Positions 43,559 through 52,282 of a stretch of DNA of 64,000 bases are shown here, piece by piece. Position numbers and translations under genes: made by a program. The DNA comes from Acidobacteriota bacterium. Its GTDB lineage: Bacteria; Acidobacteriota; UBA6911; RPQK01; JACQSY01. Within the stretch, counting starts at the first letter, position 1. Each line of letters begins with the position of its first letter. The notes beneath the pieces were generated by a model. It was not told where the DNA came from. It made no database searches and saw only the letters and a program-made list of their open reading frames with translations. The stretch spans positions 36,665 to 100,664 of the forward strand of contig JACQSY010000015.1 of NCBI GenBank assembly GCA_016211085.1, read 5' to 3'.

Positions 43559-44629
43559 TCAGGAGAGTTCTTCGCTGAATTCAATCTTGTAGATTTCCAG
43601 GAAAGTAATCAGAAGCGAAACAATCAGAGGGCCGAGTACCAAACCAGAGAGCCCGAACAGTACCAATCCGCCGGCCAGCGCAAAAAATACCAGCAAGAGG
43701 TGCATCCCTTTAGTTCTTCCCTCGATGATTAAAGGCCTGACCACGTTGTCGGCAAGGCCGATGATGAAGGAGCCCAGCAGCACAAGGATGATCCCCTTCC
43801 AAACCGCTCCCCCAAGGATGAGGTAAATTGCCATGGGGACCCAGATGATCGCTGTGCCGAATATCGGCACCAGAGAGAAAAAAGCAGTAGCTGTGCCCCA
43901 CAGGATCGGATTGTTGATTCCCAGAAAGAAAAAAGTTAATCCGGCCAACACTCCCTGGCAGATGCCGGTGGCGAAGATTCCAAAAAAAGTTGCGTAGGTG
44001 ACGTCGCGCAGCTTGGCGAGCACCATGTCTTCGTATTCGGGAGCAAGCGGGACCAGCTTTTTAATCTCTAGCACAAAACGGTCACCGTCCCTGAAAAAAA
44101 AGAACATGGTGAAGATCATTACAAAGAAGTTGAGAAAGAACGAACCAATCCCTCCTAGAATCATGGAGTAGTGTTCCAGCAAGTATTGAGCAATGCGATC
44201 CACGACTGAAGAAACGGTAGAGGCCAGATCCACGCGCTGGATCCCCAGATAACGGCCCAAATGGCGCCAGAACTCATTGAGGACGGCGCTCTCCTGCCCC
44301 GGCAGGTTTCGCCCGAATTCACCTTGTTCGACAGCCTGACGAAAGCTGAGATAGGCAGCATTAAACTCACGGAAAAGAGCCAGAGAGAGAAGTACCAACG
44401 GCACAATAATGAGGATGGTGACAATGGCACACATGACGAGGGCGCTTAGATTGGAGCGTTGTCGGAGCATGCGATTCAGCTCCGAGTAATTGGGATAGAA
44501 GAGTGAGACCAGCGTGATGCCCAGAATCACTGCGATCAAGAAAGGCTCGAGAATCTTATAAAAGAGATAAAGAACCAGGACGAAGCTCAAGCCGAAAAAA
44601 AGACGTGGGAATCTAAAGGGTAGGGGCAT
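43559..44629 (-). CDS. AI-2E family transporter (permease)
   Basis: Polytopic membrane protein (356 aa, about 7-8 segments) of the former PerM/UPF0118 family. Members have been linked to AI-2 export or Na+/H+ antiport; the substrate here is unknown. Motifs: an amphipathic middle region, FFFRDGD, and LGINNPILWGTATAFFSLVPIFG. The ATG at 44629 lies inside the end of nth (17-bp overlap); longer starts would go deeper into nth. Confidence 0.85.
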   Translation of the reverse strand: MPLPFRFPRLFFGLSFVLVLYLFYKILEPFLIAVILGITLVSLFYPNYSELNRMLRQRSNLSALVMCAIVTILIIVPLVLLSLALFREFNAAYLSFRQAVEQGEFGRNLPGQESAVLNEFWRHLGRYLGIQRVDLASTVSSVVDRIAQYLLEHYSMILGGIGSFFLNFFVMIFTMFFFFRDGDRFVLEIKKLVPLAPEYEDMVLAKLRDVTYATFFGIFATGICQGVLAGLTFFFLGINNPILWGTATAFFSLVPIFGTAIIWVPMAIYLILGGAVWKGIILVLLGSFIIGLADNVVRPLIIEGRTKGMHLLLVFFALAGGLVLFGLSGLVLGPLIVSLLITFLEIYKIEFSEELS

Positions 44630-45317
44630 GGGGTTTGTCCGCCTGCAGCTCCTGATAGTAGGGACAAAGATCAAGCAGAACACACTGGTCGTGCTGCGGA
44701 CGTCGAGCGCGGCAGATTCTACGTCCGTGATGGATCAGGCGGTGCGAAAAGTCGATCCACTGGTCCTGTGGAATCTTCTCCATGAGATCTCTTTCAATTT
44801 TTTCAGGCTGTGTCTGGGCAGTCAGGCCCAGGCGCTGTGCCACCCGGCTTACATGTGTGTCGACCACGATGCCGCTTGGTATTCTAAAGGCGGTCCCGAG
44901 TACCACGTTGGCCGTTTTGCGTGCCACACCCGGCAACTCCAAAAGATCGTCCATACGACGCGGAATACGTCCCTTAAACTGCCGAACCAGCTTTTGAGCT
45001 GCTGCAATCAAATTTCGGGCTTTGTTTCTAAAGAAACCCGTACTGCGAATCAATCCTTCAAGCTCCGATGGCTTTGCCTGGGCCAAGGTTCTGGAACTCG
45101 GATAACGCTTAAAAACCTCGGGCGTGACCTTGTTCACTCTCTCATCTGTGCATTGCGCCGATAGAATTGTCGCGACCAGCAGTTCGTATGCGTTACGATG
45201 GCGTAACGCGCAAGTGGCATCAGGATACTCCGCCTGCAGCCGAAGCAGTATTTCCGCAATTCTTCTCCTCTCTTTTTCCCGCGTAAGGTCTCCTATTCTG
45301 GACATGGGTGCCATCAT
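44613..45317 (-). CDS. nth: Endonuclease III
   Basis: DNA glycosylase/AP lyase (234 aa) for oxidised pyrimidines. The helix-hairpin-helix LLELPGVARKTANVVLG has the catalytic Lys, and VDTHVSRVAQRLGL the catalytic Asp. The [4Fe-4S] site is unusual: in C-x6-C-x2-C-x5-C the second Cys is His209 (Cys202, His209, Cys212, Cys218). The cluster may use a His ligand or be weak. Start chosen at the first of three close ATGs. Confidence 0.92.
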   Translation of the reverse strand: MMAPMSRIGDLTREKERRRIAEILLRLQAEYPDATCALRHRNAYELLVATILSAQCTDERVNKVTPEVFKRYPSSRTLAQAKPSELEGLIRSTGFFRNKARNLIAAAQKLVRQFKGRIPRRMDDLLELPGVARKTANVVLGTAFRIPSGIVVDTHVSRVAQRLGLTAQTQPEKIERDLMEKIPQDQWIDFSHRLIHHGRRICRARRPQHDQCVLLDLCPYYQELQADKPHAPTL

Positions 45318-45352
45318 ACATCAGCGTGGGACACAGCAGCGGTTTCCTTTTC

Positions 45353-45361
45353 TGATAGAAT
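45353..45361 (+). promoter_or_regulatory. Extended -10 promoter of the CXXCH protein gene
   Basis: TGATAGAAT fits the extended -10 pattern and ends 9 nt before the ATG at 45371. No ribosome binding site is seen. Confidence 0.45.
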
Positions 45362-45370
45362 AAAAAACGT

Positions 45371-45613
45371 ATGAAATTTAACTTTAAGCTGCCTCTTTTA
45401 CTCTTACCTCTTGTCGCTTTCTTTATCATGATTTACAGCTTTAATGCCGAGGCCGGGTTGAAATATAAGAAGGAAACCGGCAAGAAATGTACGTTTTGCC
45501 ATGTGTCGATTCCTCAGAAAGGGGATGAGGATCCAAAGCTGAATGAGGATGGCAAACTCTTCAAAAATAACGGTTACAAATTGACCGAAGAGCAGAGAAA
45601 CAAACCGGACTGA
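45371..45613 (+). CDS. Small exported protein with one c-type heme motif
   Basis: A protein of 80 aa with a signal peptide (residues 1-28, cut near AEA) and a single CTFCH heme-attachment motif (Cys40, Cys43, His44) followed by a charged tail. It is shorter than a normal monoheme cytochrome c and lacks an obvious Met ligand. It may be a minimal periplasmic cytochrome or a CXXCH protein that does not carry heme. Single-gene unit between nth (divergent) and the ROK kinase (convergent). Confidence 0.75.
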   Translation: MKFNFKLPLLLLPLVAFFIMIYSFNAEAGLKYKKETGKKCTFCHVSIPQKGDEDPKLNEDGKLFKNNGYKLTEEQRNKPD

Positions 45614-45655
45614 GGGGGGCTGGAAGACCTTCGCCTCAGAACGAGACACTCTGGA

Positions 45656-46612
45656 TTACTGAGTGCTAAAACGAGCCATTCCCGCTGCACCCACTACGCC
45701 GGAGAATTCTCCCATTTTGCCTGGCAAAACTCTTGTCTCCGCCCCCACCTGCGGAAACGCGATCTTCGCCAGGTGTTCACGAAGTGGCCGAAACAGCAGT
45801 TCGCCTGCGTTAGCCACGGCACCGGCAATAACCACTGCCTGCGGATTCAAAATATTCAGGACGTTATTGATTCCGATTGCCAGAAACCATGCCGTCTCAT
45901 CGAAGAGACGCCGTGCAAAAGCATCCCCCTGAAGAGCGCTTTGGAAGATCTTCTTAGACGTCAGTGGTTTTTCCACATGGTGGAGGACGGAGGCTGCGCC
46001 TGCTTTCAATGCTTCCTCCCCTCTTGCTGAAATTGCCGTCGCTGAGACATAGGCTTCCAAACAACCCTGATTCCCGCAGTGGCAGGGGCGGCCGTTTGCC
46101 ACAATCACCATGTGACCAATATGACCGGCAACCCCTTGAAAGCCGTGGTGGATTCTTCCTCCTAGAATGATGCCTCCTCCAACGCCGGTGCCCAGGGTTA
46201 GGCCCACGATATCTTCGTACGGTCTTCCCGCTCCAACCCACCATTCGCCAAAGGTGGCAGCAACAGCATCGTTGTCAACGATCACTGGCTTTCGAAGCCG
46301 CTCTTCCAACAGCGCCTTCAGCGGAACGTTCGTCCAGCGGAGATTAGGAGTGAAGACAACCGTTCCGGTTTTTAAATCGAGAGGCCCCGGAGAGCCGACG
46401 CCAATGCTGGCGATGTCTGAGAAGCGTTCCCCACCGGGACCGCACAATAACTGAAGCCGGTCCGCCATCTTATCGATGATGGCGGTGGCTCCCCTGGCCA
46501 CGTCGGTGGGAAAATTATCCTGAGCCAATAATTCTCCTTGAGAATCCACTAATCCGACGGTGATCGAAGTGCCTCCTAGGTCAATTCCTCCGTAAATTGG
46601 TGCCCTTTTCAC
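45656..46612 (-). CDS. ROK family sugar kinase (glucokinase type)
   Basis: Phosphorylates a hexose, probably glucose (318 aa). ATP motif GGIDLGGTSITVGLVD, catalytic Asp115 in DNDA, and the ROK zinc site His167, Cys177, Cys179 and Cys184 are present. The usual ExGH motif reads HIGH (His164-His167), so the Glu that contacts the sugar is replaced; the substrate is therefore uncertain. Overlaps the glgA stop by 4 bp, which links it to glycogen metabolism. Confidence 0.85.
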   Translation of the reverse strand: MKRAPIYGGIDLGGTSITVGLVDSQGELLAQDNFPTDVARGATAIIDKMADRLQLLCGPGGERFSDIASIGVGSPGPLDLKTGTVVFTPNLRWTNVPLKALLEERLRKPVIVDNDAVAATFGEWWVGAGRPYEDIVGLTLGTGVGGGIILGGRIHHGFQGVAGHIGHMVIVANGRPCHCGNQGCLEAYVSATAISARGEEALKAGAASVLHHVEKPLTSKKIFQSALQGDAFARRLFDETAWFLAIGINNVLNILNPQAVVIAGAVANAGELLFRPLREHLAKIAFPQVGAETRVLPGKMGEFSGVVGAAGMARFSTQ

Positions 46613-48081
46613 TTTTGAGCTATTGCCTTGTGGTAGAGACCAATGTACTCGGATGCGCGGCGGTCCCAGCTAAAATCCTGGCACATGCAATTTTGCACGA
46701 GTTGTGACCACAGTTCACGATTCCTCCAGATATCCAGCGCACGGTGAAGCGCTTCTAGGAAGGGTTCAGGCGCATGCCGCTGAAACTTGAATCCATTGCC
46801 CTTCTTCGAGGTTGGATGAAACTCCGTCACCGTGTCGGCTAGTCCCCCGGTGTTTCGAACGATTGGTACTGTTCCGTAGCGCATACTGTACATCTGATTA
46901 AGCCCACACGGCTCATAGCGCGAGGGCATTAGAAAAAGGTCGCAGCCGGCTTCAATGCGATGTGCAAGCTTGTTGTCGAAAGCGAAGCGAACCCAGAACT
47001 TGCCAGAATTTTCTTCAGCTAGCTCCTGGAGCATTTGATGGTAGCGTGCAACTCCGGTCCCTAAGATCACCCACTGGCATTCGAGCCTTGCCAGTTCCCT
47101 TTTCGCTCTGAAAAGCAGATCGAGCCCCTTCTGGTCTACCAGACGTGAGATCATTCCGATCAGAGGAGCATCACCAACCGGCAGGCCACATGATTCTTGA
47201 AGTTGTTGTTTATTTACGAGTTTCCCGCTCAAGTCTCTTTCCGAATAGTTCGCATAGAGCAGGCGGTCGGTGCGAGGATCCCACTCGATGGTATCGATGC
47301 CGTTCAAGATTCCAAAAAATTTTCCTTCTCTTTGCCGGAGAACGGCGGCCAATCCCGCTCCATATTCGTCGTTTTCCTGGATTTCACGGGCATACGTAGG
47401 GCTGACCGTGTTCAAGAGATCCGCATAAAGGATACCCGCCTTCATGAGGTTTATTCGGCCATAGTATTCAAAAGGGCTCATCGGATAGAACAATTCCGGG
47501 GGGAGTCCGGTGAGCGGGAATTTTCCCGCCTCGAAAATACCCTGATAGGCAACGTTATGGATGGTGAACACAGTCGCTATGTTTTGGTAGAAGGATTCGG
47601 CCATTCGTTGAAGCTTCAGGAATGCAGGTATCAGTGCGGTTTGTGAGTCATGACAATGGAGCAGGTCCGGCTTCCAGGAAATCCGTGGCAAGGCATCCAA
47701 CGCCGCCTGCATGAAGAAATTGAAACGTTCAAAATTGTCAGCAAAGCCCTCTCCGGAGGCCGGCTCGTTATAAATTCCTTCCCGGTCAAAGAGTTCGTGG
47801 TTGGAAATAAAGTAGGTCAGGGGGGGGGTCTGGTGGCTTTCGACATAAATTGCTGCGCTGTAGGCCTGGGTTCCCATTTTGATGTGGGGGAGGTCCAACA
47901 GTTTTACAAGCGGCGTTGACTTGCGGACTTCTGAATAGCAAGGTATGAGAATTCGCACATCCACTCCGTGTTTCAGAAGCGCACGTGAAAGTCCGACAAC
48001 CATATCAGCGAGTCCGCCGGCTTTGGCATAAGGCTCCGCCTCAGCGGAAATCATGCAGACTCGCAAAGATTGATTGGACAT
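46609..48081 (-). CDS. glgA: Glycogen synthase
   Basis: GT5 enzyme (490 aa) that extends alpha-1,4-glucan from ADP-glucose. The N-terminal AKAGGLADMV holds the ADP-glucose-binding KxGGL motif, and the C-terminal half has SRYEPCGLNQMYSMRYG and RNTGGLADTV. Both Rossmann halves are complete. In an operon with the ROK kinase; no glgB or glgC in the window. Confidence 0.95.
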   Translation of the reverse strand: MSNQSLRVCMISAEAEPYAKAGGLADMVVGLSRALLKHGVDVRILIPCYSEVRKSTPLVKLLDLPHIKMGTQAYSAAIYVESHQTPPLTYFISNHELFDREGIYNEPASGEGFADNFERFNFFMQAALDALPRISWKPDLLHCHDSQTALIPAFLKLQRMAESFYQNIATVFTIHNVAYQGIFEAGKFPLTGLPPELFYPMSPFEYYGRINLMKAGILYADLLNTVSPTYAREIQENDEYGAGLAAVLRQREGKFFGILNGIDTIEWDPRTDRLLYANYSERDLSGKLVNKQQLQESCGLPVGDAPLIGMISRLVDQKGLDLLFRAKRELARLECQWVILGTGVARYHQMLQELAEENSGKFWVRFAFDNKLAHRIEAGCDLFLMPSRYEPCGLNQMYSMRYGTVPIVRNTGGLADTVTEFHPTSKKGNGFKFQRHAPEPFLEALHRALDIWRNRELWSQLVQNCMCQDFSWDRRASEYIGLYHKAIAQK

Positions 48082-48213
48082 CTGCTGCCGGCTTGGAACG
48101 TTAGGACGTCTGCTACAGGGATCACTTCAAAAAGAAAAGAAGATTTGCCTTAACACATCCCCAGAATAACACAGAAAAAGAAGGGACGGAGTTCAGCGGG
48201 CGGGCAGAAGGGG

Positions 48214-49407
48214 AAAAGAAGGGGACGGAACAAAGTTTTTGAGGGGGTTCGTGTTTTTATGGGCTGGTACGTTTTAGTGGGTATCAGTTTTGGAGGAGGA
48301 TCCGCCTATCAATGGCCCGAGTGCCGCGTTTGAAACTTTCCGAGCAAGCGACCTGGTACCACCTGATCTCCCGAGTGGCAGGACACCGCCGTTGGTATCC
48401 TTTGCAAGAGGCTGGGGCCCGTCAGGTTTTTTTCCAGCTTTTGCGCCGATATCTTTCAGCCTATTTTATCGATGTGGCCGCCTATACTCTAATGGGAAAC
48501 CATTACCATCTGGTGGTCCAATGCCGTGCCTTACGGAAGCTCTCACGGACCGAATTGCGGCACCGTGCCTCGCTTCTTTACCGTAACCCCGCCGAGTGGC
48601 CTCAGAGCGACCGTCAATGGAAACGCTTTAATAAGCGCCTGTTTGACGTGTCGGAATTTATGAGAAATCTTAATCAAGCATTGGCCCGCTGGTATAACGA
48701 GAGCCATGAGCGGCGTGGATGCCTTTTTGGTGAGCGCTTCAAGTCGGTGATCCTGGCCGACTTACCAGCGGTGCTCAGTTGCATACTTTATGTGGATCTC
48801 AATGCGCTTCGTGCCGGCCTGGTGGATAAGCCGGAGGAATGGAAGTGGGGTTCGATCCATGAAAGGGAGCGTCCGGGGGGGGTCCTGGCCCTGGTGCCCT
48901 TGGAGCAGATTCTGGTGGGCAGTCAGGATGCGCTCGGAGAATATCGTTTTCGATTGTATTGGAGTGGTGCAGTGGAGATGGCAGAGAGTGGTGGGGTGAT
49001 TTCAGAACGAGCACGGCATGCAGAACGAGCGCAGGGCTTCCAAGGCGGGGAATATTTGCAGCCCCAGCCCGTGTTGAGCAATGGTCTGCTGATCGGCAAA
49101 TTCAAAGAGGTGCTTGCCTGGGCCCGGCGCTTAACACGGCAACGGATCTACAGGCGGTGCCGAGAGCCGGTTGCTTTGTGCGGTTTTTTCTTTGCTCTTC
49201 GGGCACCCCGCAGCAGGAAGCTTGATCCGATGCCTTTCGCTGCCGGAGCCACCTGAAAACGCCACCTGCTGCGCCCCTTCTCCCAGTAAAAGTCCCAAAT
49301 GTTTTTTTCCGGTGTTTGGTCGCTGCTCCTCATAGGATCCTGGCTGCTGATCTTAGACGTCCAGACATCCCTCAATCCGCATCTTACAATCACCCTGTCC
49401 CCTTTTT
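48214..49407 (+). mobile_element. RAYT-type insertion with GGGGAC inverted ends
   Basis: The Y1 transposase gene is enclosed by a left end AAAAGAAGGGGACGG (48214-48228) and a right end whose complement reads AAAAAGGGGACAGGG (49407-49393). A partial copy of the left motif (AAGGGACGGA) lies at 48181-48190. The insert separates glgA from the coiled-coil gene. Exact boundaries are estimated from the repeats. Confidence 0.5.
48312..49256 (+). CDS. REP-associated tyrosine transposase (Y1, RAYT-like)
   Basis: HUH single-strand transposase of the IS200/REP-associated group (314 aa). The HUH pair is His64 and His66 (GNHYHLVV), and Tyr128 (LARWYNESH) is the expected nucleophile; CLFGERFKSV and ILYVDLNALRAGLV follow as in family members. 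The C-terminal 110 residues are less conserved. A GGAGGAGG lies about 12 nt upstream of the ATG. It could move hairpin repeats elsewhere in the genome. Confidence 0.85.
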   Translation: MARVPRLKLSEQATWYHLISRVAGHRRWYPLQEAGARQVFFQLLRRYLSAYFIDVAAYTLMGNHYHLVVQCRALRKLSRTELRHRASLLYRNPAEWPQSDRQWKRFNKRLFDVSEFMRNLNQALARWYNESHERRGCLFGERFKSVILADLPAVLSCILYVDLNALRAGLVDKPEEWKWGSIHERERPGGVLALVPLEQILVGSQDALGEYRFRLYWSGAVEMAESGGVISERARHAERAQGFQGGEYLQPQPVLSNGLLIGKFKEVLAWARRLTRQRIYRRCREPVALCGFFFALRAPRSRKLDPMPFAAGAT

Positions 49408-49574
49408 AGGTTGGGTCGTTTGGTCGCTCGCGCCCCTTTTCAGCCCTACTCTGGTTTTCTTGATATTGATACGTAATATAGTGATGCGCCCGTCACTCCC
49501 TCCTTCATCCCCGGTTGGTTGGTGGAGATACTCCGTCCCTTGTTTGGGGAGATGGGCCTTTGGAGGGCCGTTGA
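49257..49574. other. Intergenic region after the transposase
   Basis: 318 bp without a supported gene. It holds the right inverted end of the insertion (49393-49407); the rest shows no terminator or RNA gene. Confidence 0.4.
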
Positions 49575-51299
49575 CTAGAGTTTCTTGGGCACTACGTAGT
49601 CTTCACGCCCCGTGGATGCATAACCGGCCGATGTACGGGATCGTTTGAAAAAACCGAGTCCCACTAAGCCCGCCAAAGTAACCAGTAGCGCTCCCCCGGC
49701 AAAAGAAACCAGAGAAAACTTGTCCTGGACCCACGCTTGGAAACCGCTCGGCCGGAGGGTGAATTCGAGCGGATCTAAAAAAATCTTCTGCTCTTCGGAA
49801 TTAATCAGTTGAAGATGAAGCGAAATCGGTTGTCTGCTCGACAGATTCCCGCCTAGCAACCACTCCCACTGCATAGGAGAGCGTGGTGCGATCGATTGCT
49901 CTCCCGGCGTTTTTAACAATGTAGCCTCAAATCCAGGTGCTCCGGACCAGGCCGCCATCGCCACTGCACCTGACCCCAGAGTGGCATAGAGCTTTCTCTC
50001 TTCCTCGCTGAATTCCACGATGTCTGGAGAGTGCATTGAAAACCCAACTGTGTAAATCCTCCCCGCCGTCTCCGGCACTTTGACCTCCAGAATGCCAATT
50101 TTCCGCTGGTTCATCAACAGATCGGCAAGTAAATAGTCGCCATCTTCGCGCCGTTCCCAACGCTTCTCCCAACTCAGGCTCTGGTCAAGCAATATCGCAC
50201 GCTCCAGAATCTCTTTTCGATTGCGTGTTTCTGTATATCTGCCTGCAAGGCTGTCACGGTTAGAGGTCAGATTCTTAAAATCAGAATTCAGCCGTTCGTT
50301 TAAAGCCTGAGCCTGTTTCAGCTCAGCGGACAACAGCTCATTTTTCTTGTTCAACTGCTCGAGTTCTTTTCCAAGCTGTTGCAGTTTTTGCGACAATCCT
50401 TGACGATCACTCCTAAGAGACTCAATTCCACTGCTCAGCGCCTCGACTTGCTTCCCCAAGTCTCCCGCTTCAGCGGTTTTTACGCCCATCTTTTTTAGCA
50501 ACTCGTTTGTCTGCAACTCGTAATCGCGATTGCGCCGTTGCAGTTGTGCAATCTGTCGCTCGAGATTGCCTCGCTGGTTGGAAAGCCGCTGCTGTTCCTC
50601 GCGCAACTGCTGAAGAGTCTCCTTATTCTGGCCTGTTTCGATCCGCAGCTGTTGGAGCTGTGATTCCAGCCTTCGTCGATCATTCGAAAGCCGGTCTGTT
50701 TCCTTGGTCATTTCTTGCAAGCGCGCTTTTGACTCGGCCGCTTCCCGACGGGCTGCCACGTATTCAGGATTCTTTTCCGAGATTGCCTTGATGACAAACT
50801 CCTTATCTGCCCCGGTGGTGGAAGAGAATTGTTCAATCAGCTGGTCATACTGATCCTTTATGAATTTCTCACGGGCTGTTTCCACATCAGCGTAGTGAAG
50901 GCCCTCGGTAAAGGCTCCGGCGAGAGCCGTGTCAAATGTGCGGCTCTGCGAAAAATTCTCATCCAAACGAGTGGCGAATTTAAAAATCAGCTGACTCTCA
51001 CGATTCAAGTCGATCGACGACACATTAAAGCGAATGTAATCGTCTTCAAAAGCCACGCCGGTGATCCTTATCTGATCTCCAACTTTGAAAGCCAGCGGAT
51101 CCGCAATGTTCGAATTGTCCACACCAACGCCCGATCCGGTGACATGGAGGGTTTGGCGAAGCCCCCGCACTGGAATCTTCAAAAACATGGCGCGGTTCTT
51201 GTAGCGCTGGATGTAAGAGGTTTCAATTTCCTTGCGAACTCCTGCCAGCACGGGAAGAGCGGCAAGCATCAGGACGCACACAGTTTTCAGCTTCATCAT
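49575..51299 (-). CDS. Exported coiled-coil protein with C-terminal membrane anchor
   Basis: I do not recognise the family (574 aa). Signal peptide (1-19), a globular N-terminal region (20-180) including strands such as DQIRITGVAFEDDYIRFNV, a long coiled coil (about 185-350, rich in Gln, Leu and Arg), a second globular region (370-520) and one membrane segment near 530-552 before a short charged tail. The topology suggests a periplasmic protein anchored by its C-terminus. Extended -10 promoter upstream; divergent from queE. Confidence 0.65.
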   Translation of the reverse strand: MMKLKTVCVLMLAALPVLAGVRKEIETSYIQRYKNRAMFLKIPVRGLRQTLHVTGSGVGVDNSNIADPLAFKVGDQIRITGVAFEDDYIRFNVSSIDLNRESQLIFKFATRLDENFSQSRTFDTALAGAFTEGLHYADVETAREKFIKDQYDQLIEQFSSTTGADKEFVIKAISEKNPEYVAARREAAESKARLQEMTKETDRLSNDRRRLESQLQQLRIETGQNKETLQQLREEQQRLSNQRGNLERQIAQLQRRNRDYELQTNELLKKMGVKTAEAGDLGKQVEALSSGIESLRSDRQGLSQKLQQLGKELEQLNKKNELLSAELKQAQALNERLNSDFKNLTSNRDSLAGRYTETRNRKEILERAILLDQSLSWEKRWERREDGDYLLADLLMNQRKIGILEVKVPETAGRIYTVGFSMHSPDIVEFSEEERKLYATLGSGAVAMAAWSGAPGFEATLLKTPGEQSIAPRSPMQWEWLLGGNLSSRQPISLHLQLINSEEQKIFLDPLEFTLRPSGFQAWVQDKFSLVSFAGGALLVTLAGLVGLGFFKRSRTSAGYASTGREDYVVPKKL

Positions 51300-51329
51300 T
51301 TTGAAAAATACCCAAAGAGTGTGACGGTG

Positions 51330-51338
51330 ATTTTAACA
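51330..51338 (-). promoter_or_regulatory. Extended -10 promoter of the coiled-coil gene
   Basis: TGTTAAAAT on the minus strand, 30 nt before the ATG at 51299. Confidence 0.4.
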
Positions 51339-51373
51339 TAACGGCTCTGCGCGACGCGGGGCTCCCAGTAGAG

Positions 51374-51382
51374 TGATAAAAT
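51374..51382 (+). promoter_or_regulatory. Extended -10 promoter of queE
   Basis: TGATAAAAT, 30 nt before the ATG at 51413. No preQ1 riboswitch fold is apparent in the short leader. Confidence 0.4.
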
Positions 51383-51412
51383 CCAAAACACTCGATTTTT
51401 TGGGGAAGTTGC

Positions 51413-52066
51413 ATGCGGGAAAACGATCTCCTGATCGTCAACGAGATTTTTTTTAGCATACAGGGGGAATCCTCCCATGCCGGCAAAACTTGCGCCTTTG
51501 TAAGGCTGACCTATTGCAATCTTCGTTGCACCTATTGTGACACCGAATATGCCTTTTACGAGGGGAAGGGCCTGTCGGTTGATGAGATTATCAACCGAAT
51601 CAATCAGTTTCCTACGGAACTTGTCGAAATCACGGGCGGTGAACCACTGCTTCAGAAAAATGTACACAAGCTGATCCGACGACTGCTCGATTCCGGTAAA
51701 ACGGTGCTCATTGAAACCGGCGGCAGTCTCGACATTAAAGTGGTTGATCCTCGTGCCATTTTAATCTACGACATAAAATGCCCGGACAGCGGCATGCACG
51801 CACAAAATCTTTGGCGCAACCTGAACTTCTTGAAAACCTCTGATGAAGTAAAGTTTGTTATCTCCTCGCGGAGCGACTATCAATGGGCGCGAGACATTCT
51901 GCGCCAATATCAACTGGATGCGAAGCACACGGTTTTGTTTTCACCGGTTTGGGGAAAATTATCCCCGAAGGAACTGGCGGATTGGATTTTACATGACGGG
52001 CTGCGTGTACGCTTGCAGTTGCAGCTGCATAAGTTGGTCTGGGGAGCTGAGGCCCGTGGCGTTTGA
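51413..52066 (+). CDS. queE: 7-carboxy-7-deazaguanine synthase
   Basis: Radical SAM enzyme (217 aa) of queuosine precursor synthesis, turning CPH4 into CDG. The cluster motif is the standard C-x3-C-x2-C (Cys35, Cys39, Cys42), with ITGGEPLLQ binding SAM and VRLQLQLHKLVWG at the end as usual. No queC, queD or queF in the window. Converges on the M20 peptidase; the 216-bp gap contains no supported gene. Confidence 0.93.
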   Translation: MRENDLLIVNEIFFSIQGESSHAGKTCAFVRLTYCNLRCTYCDTEYAFYEGKGLSVDEIINRINQFPTELVEITGGEPLLQKNVHKLIRRLLDSGKTVLIETGGSLDIKVVDPRAILIYDIKCPDSGMHAQNLWRNLNFLKTSDEVKFVISSRSDYQWARDILRQYQLDAKHTVLFSPVWGKLSPKELADWILHDGLRVRLQLQLHKLVWGAEARGV

Positions 52067-52282
52067 GGCACGCCACCTTGGTACCCTCGAGTGTCCCATC
52101 TGCGGAATACAGATTCTTGCCGGTGGGCTTGCGACGACAAGGCCCCGCCTTCTTTGATGACCGTTCGCTCGTTTTTAGAGATGTCGCCCCCCCACGATTG
52201 CGCATAACGTTTCGTCGTTACGTCGTACAATCAAGGCCACCTCCCCGTAACAAAACTCAAGGTATTTCGGCCACTGAACACT

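Noticed and set aside
52067..52282. Small open frames between queE and the M20 peptidase
   Set aside because: Short, overlapping, without ribosome binding site; the gap lies between two convergent genes.
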